Shown here: one piece after another, positions 35,441 through 43,709 of the stretch
How the letters are laid out: every line of letters begins with the position of its first letter
Position numbering within the stretch: the stretch's first letter is position 1
Assembly (NCBI GenBank): GCA_039025235.1
Contig: JBCCOS010000012.1
Span: 42,673-106,672, forward strand
Reading direction: 5' to 3'
Source: MED-G105 sp039025235
Lineage (GTDB): Bacteria > Pseudomonadota > Alphaproteobacteria > Caulobacterales > Parvularculaceae
DNA: 64,000 nucleotides
The notes under the pieces: model-generated
Told to the model about the DNA's origin: nothing
The model's input: only the letters and a program-made list of their open reading frames with translations
The model's database searches: none
Position numbers and translations under genes: made by a program

Positions 35441-35806
35441 CTAAGGGCTGACTGGGTCGAGCCCCAGTCTTTCACGCAGCTGATCTATTCTATCGTCTAT
35501 CTGATCTCGGGTCCGTTCCCGTGTCCGCTCTAGCTGTTCACGTACTTGTTGAAATCGTTCTTGTAAGCGCTCTCTCAAGGCGTCTGAATCAAAAAATTGT
35601 CGCGACGACGAAAGGTTTTGAGTGGAGGAAAAGTTGCTGTTAAAAGATGTACCATAATATAACGCGCCGTCCTGTGGTCCGGCTGCGTCTTCACTTTGCA
35701 CGATCGTTGCCTTGTTCCCCGTTACCAAGACATTAAATTCTTCGGCGCTGGCTTGAGAGAAGCCCAACGCTCCGATCAAAACAAAACTAGCAATAAGTTG
35801 ACGCAT
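35441..35806 (-). CDS. small secreted protein with coiled-coil tail, unknown function
   Basis: 121 residues after a good GGGAG ribosome binding site. A Sec signal peptide (LIASFVLIGALGFSQASA, cleavage likely after ASA near residue 21) leads into a short Ser/Asn-rich region. Residues 75-118 are a charged amphipathic helix rich in Arg, Glu and Gln (RERLQERFQQVREQLERTRE), likely a coiled coil. No family is recognised. It stands alone between mobile remnants and the polysaccharide locus. Expression as a periplasmic or envelope protein is inferred. Confidence 0.7.
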   Translation of the reverse strand: MRQLIASFVLIGALGFSQASAEEFNVLVTGNKATIVQSEDAAGPQDGALYYGTSFNSNFSSTQNLSSSRQFFDSDALRERLQERFQQVREQLERTRERTRDQIDDRIDQLRERLGLDPVSP

Positions 35807-35880
35807 AAAAAATCTCCCAACTTCGTATCAGCGCTAATGTAATTTAGCGACCAAATCAAGTTAAAGTCCTTAAGCGATTA

Positions 35881-36000
35881 ATGGATTTTTGTTACAAATT
35901 GGTTGCTCGTGTTCAGCCCGAAGATTATGTACGCGAAGTGCTGGCAGACGGCAAATTGAAACGACGACATTTGTGGAATATAGTCGCTGTAGCAAAATAA
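35881..36000 (+). CDS. possible 39-residue peptide
   Basis: ATG 35881 to TAA 36000 encodes MDFCYKLVARVQPEDYVREV followed by a basic tail (LKRRHLWNIVAVAK). The composition looks protein-like, but there is no clear ribosome binding site. It could be a remnant of a larger gene. Low certainty. Confidence 0.22.
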   Translation: MDFCYKLVARVQPEDYVREVLADGKLKRRHLWNIVAVAK

Positions 36001-36020
36001 GTATTCGGGCGGTTCTCGTT

Positions 36021-36056
36021 ACATGCCTCAAAATCAGGACATGCCTCAAAATCAGG
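36021..36056. repeat. perfect 18-bp tandem duplication
   Basis: ACATGCCTCAAAATCAGG occurs twice in direct succession. Confidence 0.9.
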
Positions 36057-36211
36057 TGCTTAACCCCGCACTGATAATCTAATGCAAGCTTTTCGCGTTC
36101 TACTTAATTTACTAAAAAACTTCAGGGCGCCATAAGACAGGGCTTCCCTTCCCGCCCGCCGGCAAGCCAATGCGCTAAGAACGGCAACAAAGGGGCTTTA
36201 TCGAGGTTTGG

Positions 36212-37111
36212 ATGTTAAACCGCCTTATGTCATCGGTGAAACCGCGGCGTCCCAGAAAACCAAGATCGTCTCGACCAAGAACCCCTTTAGGAGCAAACGG
36301 CAAACGTTGTTATGTGATCGGTGACGTCCATGGACGGTTCGACCTTCTTGATACGCTGATCAAGAGCATCGCAGCTGATATTGAAGAACGAAATAAAAAT
36401 GGAGACATGCTCCAAACCGAAATCGTTTTTCTTGGCGATTTGATCGATCGCGGTCCGCAATCCAAAGACGTCGTTGAATTCGTTCGACAGTTAAGGGTCG
36501 AGAATGGACGCACGCATCTCATCATGGGTAATCATGAAGAGATGTTACTCAAAGGACTCTACTCTGATGCTCGCCTATTAAACGATTGGCTGCGCCATGG
36601 AGGAGCGGCATGTGCTGCCAGTTACGGCTTAGCGCCACAAAAGCTTCTGGGTCAAAGCGCTCAAACTATTCAAAAACGCCTCAGAGATACGATCCCCGAA
36701 AGTCACCGAAACTTTTTAAGGCACGCCGTCCAGTCTGTCATTTTCGGCAACTTTTTTTTGACCCATGCCGGCGTGAGACCAGAGATTCCCATCAATAAAC
36801 AATCTGGCAAAGACCTTCGATGGATCCGTAATGAATTCCTAGAATCGACTGCGGACCATGGGTTCGTCATTGTTCACGGACATTCGCCTCGGCCTTCCGT
36901 CGAACTCCTATTTAATCGAATTGGCCTTGATACAGGTGCTTATGTTAGTGGTGTCTTGTCCGCTCTTATGATCGAGGGCGCAAAGCTCGTTTTGTTTCAA
37001 TCCAAAACAAACGAAACCACATCAGACGAAACAACGACCTCCGTTGATAAAGGCCCCGTGGAACTAAAGCCACGCGCCGTTTCACACAAGCCTCATTTCG
37101 CAGCAAGTTAG
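36212..37111 (+). CDS. metallophosphoesterase (PPP/Ser-Thr phosphatase-like)
   Basis: 299 residues. The calcineurin-type motifs are complete: GDVHGRFD (about residue 39), GDLIDRGP (about 74) and GNHEEM (about 107), then a late VHGHSP (about 226). The N-terminus is basic (SSVKPRRPRKPRSSRPRTP) and the C-terminus polar. Bacterial enzymes of this type hydrolyse phosphoproteins, Ap4A or similar esters. It precedes the NusG-like and sugar-transferase genes. Phosphoesterases of this type often adjoin exopolysaccharide loci, but a link is not proven. Confidence 0.88.
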   Translation: MLNRLMSSVKPRRPRKPRSSRPRTPLGANGKRCYVIGDVHGRFDLLDTLIKSIAADIEERNKNGDMLQTEIVFLGDLIDRGPQSKDVVEFVRQLRVENGRTHLIMGNHEEMLLKGLYSDARLLNDWLRHGGAACAASYGLAPQKLLGQSAQTIQKRLRDTIPESHRNFLRHAVQSVIFGNFFLTHAGVRPEIPINKQSGKDLRWIRNEFLESTADHGFVIVHGHSPRPSVELLFNRIGLDTGAYVSGVLSALMIEGAKLVLFQSKTNETTSDETTTSVDKGPVELKPRAVSHKPHFAAS

Positions 37112-37301
37112 CTCGACCTCATTTGAACGTTAACAAACATATTCGGTTTGCGACGCCCTGAACGGTAAAAGTGCAATATGAACGCAATTTAAGTTGGGTG
37201 ATCTTCTCAATTAATATTAGTCGTCTTGAGGAAGTTGATGGAATTAGCAACGTGGTTGCAAGGGTTTTTAAGAAGTGCTTTTATCCCGGCAAGGTGGGAG
37301 A

Positions 37302-37832
37302 TTTGTGTTGGATTGCTATCTTGAAAAACGAGCGAACGGTTTTTGGTGTGTTGTGCAATCAAAGCCAACAAAAGAGCTGTTTGCATTACGTCAATTATCG
37401 AATCAAGGTTTTGAGGTTTACTTCCCGACACTGAGTAAACAGATTAAACGGGGGCGCAAGTACGTTGTGGTGGATCGCCCTCTATTTCCACGTTATTTGT
37501 TCGTTTGGATAGAAGCAAATGCTTCGCCATGGCGTTCACTCAATGGAACGTTAGGCGTTTCATCAGTTGTGATGATGGGAGGAAGTCCGGGTCGCCTGCC
37601 TGACGGGTTTGTTGAAGCGCTTCAACTGCGGCTATCCGAAAAAGTCAGCGATAACTCCGCCAATGACTTTAAGGTTGGTGCGCGCGTCCGCGTTTTAGGC
37701 GGGCCATTTGATGACCTATGCGGCGAAGTGGTCAGCGTTGACAAAACAGCGCGCGTTACAATCCTGCTTGATATGTTGGCCCGACAAGTGCCAGTGACAT
37801 TAAATGGAGGCAAACTTATTTCGGCAGCCTAG
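37302..37832 (+). CDS. NusG/RfaH-like transcription antitermination factor
   Basis: About 176 residues from GTG 37302, which follows GGTGGGAG; an upstream GTG at 37275 is less likely. The NGN domain starts with GFWCVVQSKPTKELFALRQL and includes VYFPTL and PLFPRYLFVWI, as in NusG/RfaH. A KOW motif follows (VGARVRVLGGPFDDLCGEVV, about residues 125-145). Such specialised paralogs let RNA polymerase read through long polysaccharide operons. It lies directly upstream of the initiating transferase and the long glycan operon, its probable target. Confidence 0.88.
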   Translation, partial: FVLDCYLEKRANGFWCVVQSKPTKELFALRQLSNQGFEVYFPTLSKQIKRGRKYVVVDRPLFPRYLFVWIEANASPWRSLNGTLGVSSVVMMGGSPGRLPDGFVEALQLRLSEKVSDNSANDFKVGARVRVLGGPFDDLCGEVVSVDKTARVTILLDMLARQVPVTLNGGKLISAA

Positions 37833-37998
37833 ATCTCGTTTTCTGTATGAAATTTTTTACATATTGCGATGGTTTCAAGCTTGCTGACGGGCGAGTTTTC
37901 TTCGTCAGTGCAAAATGGTTGAGCCAAGATAAAATGGGTCTTACTTTTAATTCGTAGGCGTTCAATACAACACGCTTTTGGAACTTGTGGTAACAAGA

Positions 37999-39330
37999 AT
38001 GAATAATGCGATGATCGCCTCAGTGGATCTTTATAATTCGAGTGAATTCGATCCCCCGGAACGCCGAAAACACTTGAAAGACCGTGTTATTTTTGCTCTT
38101 TCGCGAATGCGTTACCAGTATTCCGGTGGGTTCATTGTCGCTTCCGTCATACCCGCATGCGTAGCCACCGCCATGAATGGGAGTTTTCTGCCAAGTTCAC
38201 TGGTCGTAAATTCATTTATCGTAAGCCTTCTTGCGTTTTCTTTAGGTTTTTTGTTTTTCAGGAAACTCACAGTATATCCAGGTATTCGGGCGATATCTTA
38301 TATTGTTCCGTCATTCCTCGCGGCATTCGGCAGTGCTGGCACGCTATTTTGGCTGCTACAGTTGCCATTTGATTTCGAACAGATTGTGGGCGGGCTTATC
38401 GCTGTAATTGCTTGGTTCTTAATCATTTTTCTCCTTAGTCGTAGGGGCAAGCGACTTGAACTAAACATCGTGCCAGGCGGGGTCGTTAATCGAATCTCAG
38501 AATTTTCGTTCGTGCAAACGCGGGAGTTAAAGACGCCGAATGACATTATGTGTCGTGGACCGATTGTTGCCGACTTCCGTGCGAACCTGTCATCGGAATG
38601 GGAAAAATTTGTCGCCGATGCTGCGTTGGGTGGCCGTCAAGTCTATCATGTAAAACAGCTTGAGGAATCGCTTTCAGGGCGTGTTCGTATCGAACACCTA
38701 TCGGAAAATCCATTTGGCTCTCTGTCTCCGAGCATTATGTATGTGCATGCTAAACGGGCGCTTGATTGTGTTTTAGCAATTGTTGCCCTTATCATTCTAT
38801 TTCTTCCCTTGATATTTATCTCTATTGCGATCCGCGTTGATTCCCCCGGACCGTCAATCTTTCGTCAACAGAGAATTGGGCTCGGTGGCCGCACGTTCAC
38901 GATGCTGAAGTTCCGGTCTATGCGAGAATTGACGGACGCTGAGAGGACAGACCCGGAAGCGCAAACACGTCATGATGAATTGCGCGTTACACGGATTGGA
39001 AAGTTTATTCGGCGAACGCGGCTTGATGAGTTACCGCAGATCTTAAATATCTTGAAAGGTGAAATGACATGGATAGGTCCAAGACCTGAATCAATCGCCT
39101 TATCCACGCTTTATGAGGCACAAGTTCCCTTTTACCGATATCGCCACGTCGTAAGGCCGGGAATAACTGGCTGGGCACAAGTCAACCAAGGCCATGTCAT
39201 CGGAATCGAAGATGCCATAGAAAAACTCGAATACGATTTTTTCTATGTGAAGCATTTCTCTCTCTGGCTAGATATACTGGTATCCCTTAGGACGGTCCGT
39301 GTCGTCCTTACAGGTTTGGGAGCAAGGTAA
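37999..39330 (+). CDS. initiating undecaprenyl-phosphate sugar-phosphate transferase (WbaP/ExoY-like)
   Basis: 443 residues from ATG 37999; a TTG at 37978 is also in frame. Four or five N-terminal membrane helices (about residues 45-150) are followed by a cytoplasmic linker. The C-terminal bacterial sugar transferase domain has the re-entrant helix RALDCVLAIVALIILFLP, then RVDSPGPSIFRQQRIGLGG and MLKFRSM. RRTRLDELPQILNILKGEM and WIGPRPE complete it. It should attach the first sugar-1-phosphate to undecaprenyl phosphate on the inner leaflet and so start repeat-unit assembly for the operon at 41153-61380. Confidence 0.92.
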   Translation: MNNAMIASVDLYNSSEFDPPERRKHLKDRVIFALSRMRYQYSGGFIVASVIPACVATAMNGSFLPSSLVVNSFIVSLLAFSLGFLFFRKLTVYPGIRAISYIVPSFLAAFGSAGTLFWLLQLPFDFEQIVGGLIAVIAWFLIIFLLSRRGKRLELNIVPGGVVNRISEFSFVQTRELKTPNDIMCRGPIVADFRANLSSEWEKFVADAALGGRQVYHVKQLEESLSGRVRIEHLSENPFGSLSPSIMYVHAKRALDCVLAIVALIILFLPLIFISIAIRVDSPGPSIFRQQRIGLGGRTFTMLKFRSMRELTDAERTDPEAQTRHDELRVTRIGKFIRRTRLDELPQILNILKGEMTWIGPRPESIALSTLYEAQVPFYRYRHVVRPGITGWAQVNQGHVIGIEDAIEKLEYDFFYVKHFSLWLDILVSLRTVRVVLTGLGAR

Positions 39331-39676
39331 GCGTCCTCTCGCAATCAATCCGCAGCTCTCTGGCAACAGATTCGCGGTAGACACGACGTTAGCCTAACGA
39401 AGGCTTTATGCCACAGACGGCTCCGCAAAAAGGCAGTTACTGGGCAATTGAGACGCGTATTTGGGGGAGCTTGGGCGCACTCGTCGGCATATTGCGACGG
39501 TTGTGACAAGCGGCATTCAATATGAATGTTCAAATGCCACCCTTCAGTCTACTGAAGATGTAAGAAAGATCTAAATTATTGGGGTCTAGAACCCAAGCTT
39601 AGGTCCCAATCATGGTTTGAAACGCGCAGCGGACGAAGTAACCTCCTTCGTAAATACTTAAAAACATACAATTTAA

Positions 39677-39708
39677 GCGTCGCCCCACTCACGTTAAATG
39701 GGCGACGC
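39677..39708. terminator. GC-rich hairpin, possible terminator after the sugar transferase gene
   Basis: GCGTCGCCC (39677-39685) pairs with GGGCGACGC (39700-39708) across a 14-nt loop, followed by CTTTGTCTG. The T run is short. It resembles the right-hand hairpin of repeat family 1, as does the one at 26284. Confidence 0.5.
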
Positions 39709-40408
39709 CTTTGTCTGTCGTTAACAGGATTGATGATGCCATCCGAGCTCTATGCGGTTGCGCGCTATGGGCTGACCTATCGATTTTTATTGAAAGTCCG
39801 AATAATGCTTTTGACCAACATATTAAAGGAATTGGCAGTGGCTTCATACTTGATCAGAAATCCCACGGGAATGGCTCGAGATAATCCCGCCGAACGTGTT
39901 TCGGCTTCACGATCAACATGGTCCATAGCTCAACTATGAGGATGTTATTTCAGCGCTGCCTGGCAATAGAATGGTCGCCAATCATTCAACACGCTTAACC
40001 GGTTTCTTACGTACAATCCACAGACAAATTCGCTTTCGATAGAGGTTTCGCAGTTGCAATAGCCGTCTCTGCACGCTACATCGTAAAGAAATTCAAGTGC
40101 ATGATTGCTTGAACCAAGTTTTACTGAGCTTTACTATTTTCCGTATACTTATGGAATAGTGGAGTGTCGTTTTTAGATATGGGGTTTTGAGGCACGAGCA
40201 ACGACAATCGGCAAATGTCTTTCGTTTTAAGCTATTGGGATTGGAGCTTCATCCAGCCCATTAGCGTTTGGGTTTAAGCCCTGAGGCTACTGTCGGTTTT
40301 GTACGATTTAATATAGCCGAACCCCGTTACAGTACATGCGCTTTGACAGTGCTGTTTTAGATTGCGGTCATCTAGCGGCTGCTTGGCTTGGCGTTTAAAG
40401 TCATCACT

Positions 40409-40440
40409 GAGGTTAGCGAAACAACCTCAAGTGCGGTAGC
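40409..40440 (+). promoter_or_regulatory. ops/JUMPstart-like element with upstream hairpin
   Basis: A stem-loop (GAGGTT at 40409-40414, AACCTC at 40423-40428) is followed by GCGGTAGC at 40433-40440. GGCGGTAGC is the core of the ops element that recruits RfaH in enterobacteria. A NusG/RfaH-like gene lies 2.6 kb upstream and the glycan operon starts 0.7 kb downstream. The match is short, so this is tentative. Confidence 0.3.
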
Positions 40441-40847
40441 TATTGTCAACTATCGCCTCCCCCTAAAAATCGGGCCAATTACTGGCTTTTTACAACTGAA
40501 GGCGCCTCGAACCTTTGATCAGCAATGGGCAAGATCGTACTAATCTGCATCCAGCATAATCGACGTTATCGGGCGTGTTCCGGGGCACAGCTTATCAGAA
40601 AGCTCCTAGCTCATTTCTTGCCGCAGCGCTTTGTCGCCCAGACAGGGGCAACAAACTGAGTGACTAACTGAAGGCAGCTATCTCCTGTACAAACTGGCGA
40701 ACGAAAGCTCCAAAGTTCGAACGGCCTATCAATACCGGCCATCAGAGTAGTTTGCGGACCAGGGGCTGGTCCTTCTAGGTGCGCCGTGACCGTTCACGGA
40801 AACGCGCCGCTTTTACGTCGAAAACACGGTTCTAAGGGACGCTCGAT

Positions 40848-40976
40848 ATGCACGATGTTACTGACGATATTGAAGAGAAATCTGAGACATTTGCTGCATC
40901 ATTGTTGGTGCTCAGCGCCATGGTGATACTCGTCATGGCTGCTGTCGCAACAGCGATTGCTTGGGTAGTATTCTAG
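40848..40976 (+). CDS. 42-residue single-pass membrane peptide, unknown function
   Basis: ATG 40848 follows a good AAGGGA ribosome binding site at 8-bp spacing and runs to TAG 40976. The product has an acidic N-terminus (MHDVTDDIEEKSETF) and one hydrophobic helix of about 25 residues (from AASLLVLSAMVILVMA to the C-terminal WVVF). It would sit with its acidic end on one side of the inner membrane. It is the only convincing coding signal in the long gap before the glycan operon and may be co-transcribed with it. No family is recognised. Confidence 0.6.
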   Translation: MHDVTDDIEEKSETFAASLLVLSAMVILVMAAVATAIAWVVF

Positions 40977-41152
40977 TGCATTCTGTACACGAACTCATTT
41001 TCGTACTATGCGCGGGCCAATTGAAGGTGGCAAACTGTATCCTATCGAGTGTCCTGGATATTCCTAAAGCCAACAGTTCAAGCGTGTGGTCACGCAACTG
41101 ACAGATCAGAATTAATGTTTTTCAGCAAGCCGTCTCTGAGGTTCTCAGAAAG

Positions 41153-42514
41153 ATGAGCGTTTCCGTTGGTGGGATGGAGCCGGGCAGCCATTCGCACGCC
41201 CTCTTAGAAAAGCTGAGGACCAAAGAGGCTCTGATCGGCGTAATCGGCTTGGGTTACGTTGGATTGCCGCTATGTCTCGCGGCGGCGAATGCCCAACTTG
41301 ATGTGCTAGGCTTCGACATTGATTCATCTAAATGTGCGTCACTTGAAGCGGGCCAGAGCTATCTCAAACATATTCCGTCGCAGCGAATCACAGATGCCGT
41401 TCGATCTGGTCGTTTGAGCGCTACGGCAGATTTCGACCGGCTAGACGAGCCTGATGTCATCGTGATTTGTGTTCCGACGCCGCTTACCCGCCATCTTGAA
41501 CCAGACCTATCTTATGTGCAGACGACGGCAGAACAGATTGCCAAGAAGCTTCGCCCCGGTCAGGCGGTGATTTTGGAATCAACGACTTATCCGGGAACGA
41601 CGGATGAAGTGGTCCGGCCCATACTTGAATTAACGGGCCTGAAGAGCGGCGAGGACTTCGCGTTGATTTTCTCTCCTGAGCGCGAGGATCCGGGCAATCC
41701 CGATTTCTCAACCAGCACAATTCCCAAAATTGTCGGCGCCGACACGTCCCAAGAATTGACCATTGCAGAAGCGTTTTACGGGAATTTCGTGACCGAGGTG
41801 GTCAAGGTGACCAACACCCAAGCGGCCGAAGCCGTAAAGCTCACAGAAAATATCTTCCGCGCGGTCAATATCGCCCTCGTGAATGAACTTAAAGTCGTTT
41901 ACGAGCCGATGGGCGTCGATATTTGGGAGGTCGTCGACGCGGCGAAGACCAAGCCCTTCGGCTACATGCCCTTTTATCCGGGCCCGGGCCTTGGTGGCCA
42001 CTGCATCCCGATCGATCCATTTTACCTCACTTGGAAAGCCCGCGAATTCGGGATCTCGACCCGGTTCATCGAACTCGCCGGTCAAATTAACTCCGCCATG
42101 CCACAGCGCGTCGTCAACAAGGTCTCTGAAGCGCTGGACATGAAACAGAATAAGGGCCTTAACGGATCTCAAATCCTTGTCGTCGGGGTCGCATACAAGA
42201 AAAATGTTGACGATATGAGGGAAAGCCCGGCCTTGAATCTAATCGAACTTCTAGAAGCCCGCGGCGCAAAGACCGGCTATTATGATCCACACGTCCCAGC
42301 AATTCCGCCGACCCGGGAACACCCAAATCTGACAGGCCGCGAAAGCGCTCTGTGGAGAGATGATCTTTCAGCTGATTACGACGCCGTGTTAATTGTCACA
42401 GACCACGATCAAGTCGATTATCAAGCGCTTCTGGAGAACGCCGCCGTCCTCGTCGACACGAGAAACGCTTGCCGTAAAGCCGGCTTAGACGGCGACAATC
42501 TTGTTCTCGCTTAA
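41153..42514 (+). CDS. UDP-N-acetyl-hexosamine 6-dehydrogenase (WbpA/WecC-like nucleotide sugar dehydrogenase)
   Basis: 453 residues. The NAD-binding motif IGLGYVGLPL (about residues 27-36) is followed by SPEREDPGN and the central KLTENIFRAVNIALVNE. The active-site segment GPGLGGHCIPIDP carries the catalytic Cys (about residue 283). It oxidises C6 of a UDP-HexNAc to the uronate. With the 2-epimerase gene next door the likely product is UDP-ManNAcA; UDP-GlcNAcA is the alternative. It is the first gene of the glycan operon. Confidence 0.9.
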   Translation: MSVSVGGMEPGSHSHALLEKLRTKEALIGVIGLGYVGLPLCLAAANAQLDVLGFDIDSSKCASLEAGQSYLKHIPSQRITDAVRSGRLSATADFDRLDEPDVIVICVPTPLTRHLEPDLSYVQTTAEQIAKKLRPGQAVILESTTYPGTTDEVVRPILELTGLKSGEDFALIFSPEREDPGNPDFSTSTIPKIVGADTSQELTIAEAFYGNFVTEVVKVTNTQAAEAVKLTENIFRAVNIALVNELKVVYEPMGVDIWEVVDAAKTKPFGYMPFYPGPGLGGHCIPIDPFYLTWKAREFGISTRFIELAGQINSAMPQRVVNKVSEALDMKQNKGLNGSQILVVGVAYKKNVDDMRESPALNLIELLEARGAKTGYYDPHVPAIPPTREHPNLTGRESALWRDDLSADYDAVLIVTDHDQVDYQALLENAAVLVDTRNACRKAGLDGDNLVLA

Positions 42515-42552
42515 GCCGATCTGGGCAATTTTGATCAAGACAAGGCGCTCAA

Positions 42553-43698
42553 ATGACCCATCGAGTTGATTGCATTGTCGGCGCACGGCCGAACTTCATG
42601 AAAATCGCGCCAATTATGAAAGCGTTCGCGGCCAGTGGCGGCTTTGAGACGCGTCTTATTCATACCGGTCAACATTATGACGTTGAGATGAACGCGGTTT
42701 TCTTCGACGAACTGCAAATTCCAAATCCCGATCTTAATCTGGAAATCGGGTCTGGCACGCACACTCAGCAGACGGCGAATGTCATGATGGGCCTCGAGCA
42801 AGCCTTCGAGGCGAACCGGCCGGATTTGGCGGTCGTCGTTGGGGACGTGAATTCGACGCTTGCCGCGGCGCTGGTCGCCGCCAAGCTTCAAATTCCGCTC
42901 GCCCATGTTGAGGCCGGCCTTAGAAGCTTCGATCGCGCCATGCCGGAAGAGATCAATCGGCTAATCACTGATCGCGTCTCGGATCTTCTACTAACGACCG
43001 AGCACGCCGCGATCGACCAACTCGTCAGCGAAGGCGTTGCGCGCGATGCGGTGCATTTTGTCGGCAATGTCATGATCGACACGCTGCTCGGATCCCTCGA
43101 CCGAGCGCGGCCCGCGTCTGTGACGATTGCTTCTCATGACAAAGACGGTGCGTTTGCACTGGCCGCCGAGCAAGGGTTCGGATTCGTGACACTGCATCGC
43201 CCGTCTAATGTCGATAGACCGTTGCAGTTGGCGGCGCTTCTCGAGGCGCTCAATCACATTTCCCAAGACCTGCCGCTGGTCTTCGCGCTGCATCCAAGAA
43301 CCCGGGCGCGATTTGATGCTGAACGGCTCTGGGACAGGTTTGACGGCGCTGAGATCCTCCTTACGTCGCCTTTGAGCTATCTTGAGATGATCGGCGTCAT
43401 GCGCGACGCGAAGCTCGCCATCACGGACAGCGGCGGCGTGCAAGAAGAGACGACGGCGCTTGGCGTGCCGTGCTTGACGGTTAGAGACAATACAGAGCGA
43501 CCGATTACGATATCCGAGGGGACGAATACGCTGGTCGGCAGTTCGAGCGAAGCCCTTAAAGACGCTGCGGCGCGCGTGCTTGCGGGCCACAGCAAAGCCG
43601 GCCGTATTCCCGAATTATGGGATGGGCATGCAGCTGAACGCATCGTTCGGATTGTTGATCAGTACCTTAAAGCGGCGCGCGAGCACGCCGCCGCATAA
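42553..43698 (+). CDS. wecB: UDP-N-acetylglucosamine 2-epimerase (non-hydrolysing)
   Basis: 381 residues of normal length. Motifs include GARPNFMKIAPI at the N-terminus, IHTGQHYD, VVVGDVNSTLAAAL and HVEAGLRSFDRAMPEEINR. LTVRDNTERPITISEGTN is the conserved UDP/GlcNAc-binding region. It interconverts UDP-GlcNAc and UDP-ManNAc. It lies 38 bp after the dehydrogenase gene, so the two steps together should supply UDP-ManNAcA to the glycan. Confidence 0.93.
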   Translation: MTHRVDCIVGARPNFMKIAPIMKAFAASGGFETRLIHTGQHYDVEMNAVFFDELQIPNPDLNLEIGSGTHTQQTANVMMGLEQAFEANRPDLAVVVGDVNSTLAAALVAAKLQIPLAHVEAGLRSFDRAMPEEINRLITDRVSDLLLTTEHAAIDQLVSEGVARDAVHFVGNVMIDTLLGSLDRARPASVTIASHDKDGAFALAAEQGFGFVTLHRPSNVDRPLQLAALLEALNHISQDLPLVFALHPRTRARFDAERLWDRFDGAEILLTSPLSYLEMIGVMRDAKLAITDSGGVQEETTALGVPCLTVRDNTERPITISEGTNTLVGSSSEALKDAAARVLAGHSKAGRIPELWDGHAAERIVRIVDQYLKAAREHAAA

Positions 43699-43709
43699 CG
43701 GCAAACTAA

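Larger units (their letters stand above)
35807..36211. other. mostly non-coding stretch before the phosphoesterase gene
   Basis: It holds the promoter of the secreted-protein gene, a possible 39-codon frame (35881-36000) and an 18-bp tandem duplication (36021-36056). Nothing else is recognised. Confidence 0.45.
39331..40847. other. long gene-poor leader or remnant region of the polysaccharide locus
   Basis: About 1.5 kb with stops in all frames and no recognised gene. Short open frames (39345-39533 minus, 39730-39939 plus) lack family features. It holds a GC-rich hairpin at 39677-39708, a dyad ACTATT...AATAGT at 40133-40160 and an ops-like element at 40433. Decayed mobile or coding sequence is possible but could not be identified. 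Confidence 0.5.

Noticed and set aside
39730..39939. 69-codon open frame in the gene-poor region
   Set aside because: Weak start context, no recognisable domain and atypical composition; more likely chance.
42991..43590. 199-codon minus-strand open frame antisense to wecB
   Set aside because: GC-rich codon usage creates long antisense frames; the sense strand is a clear wecB.
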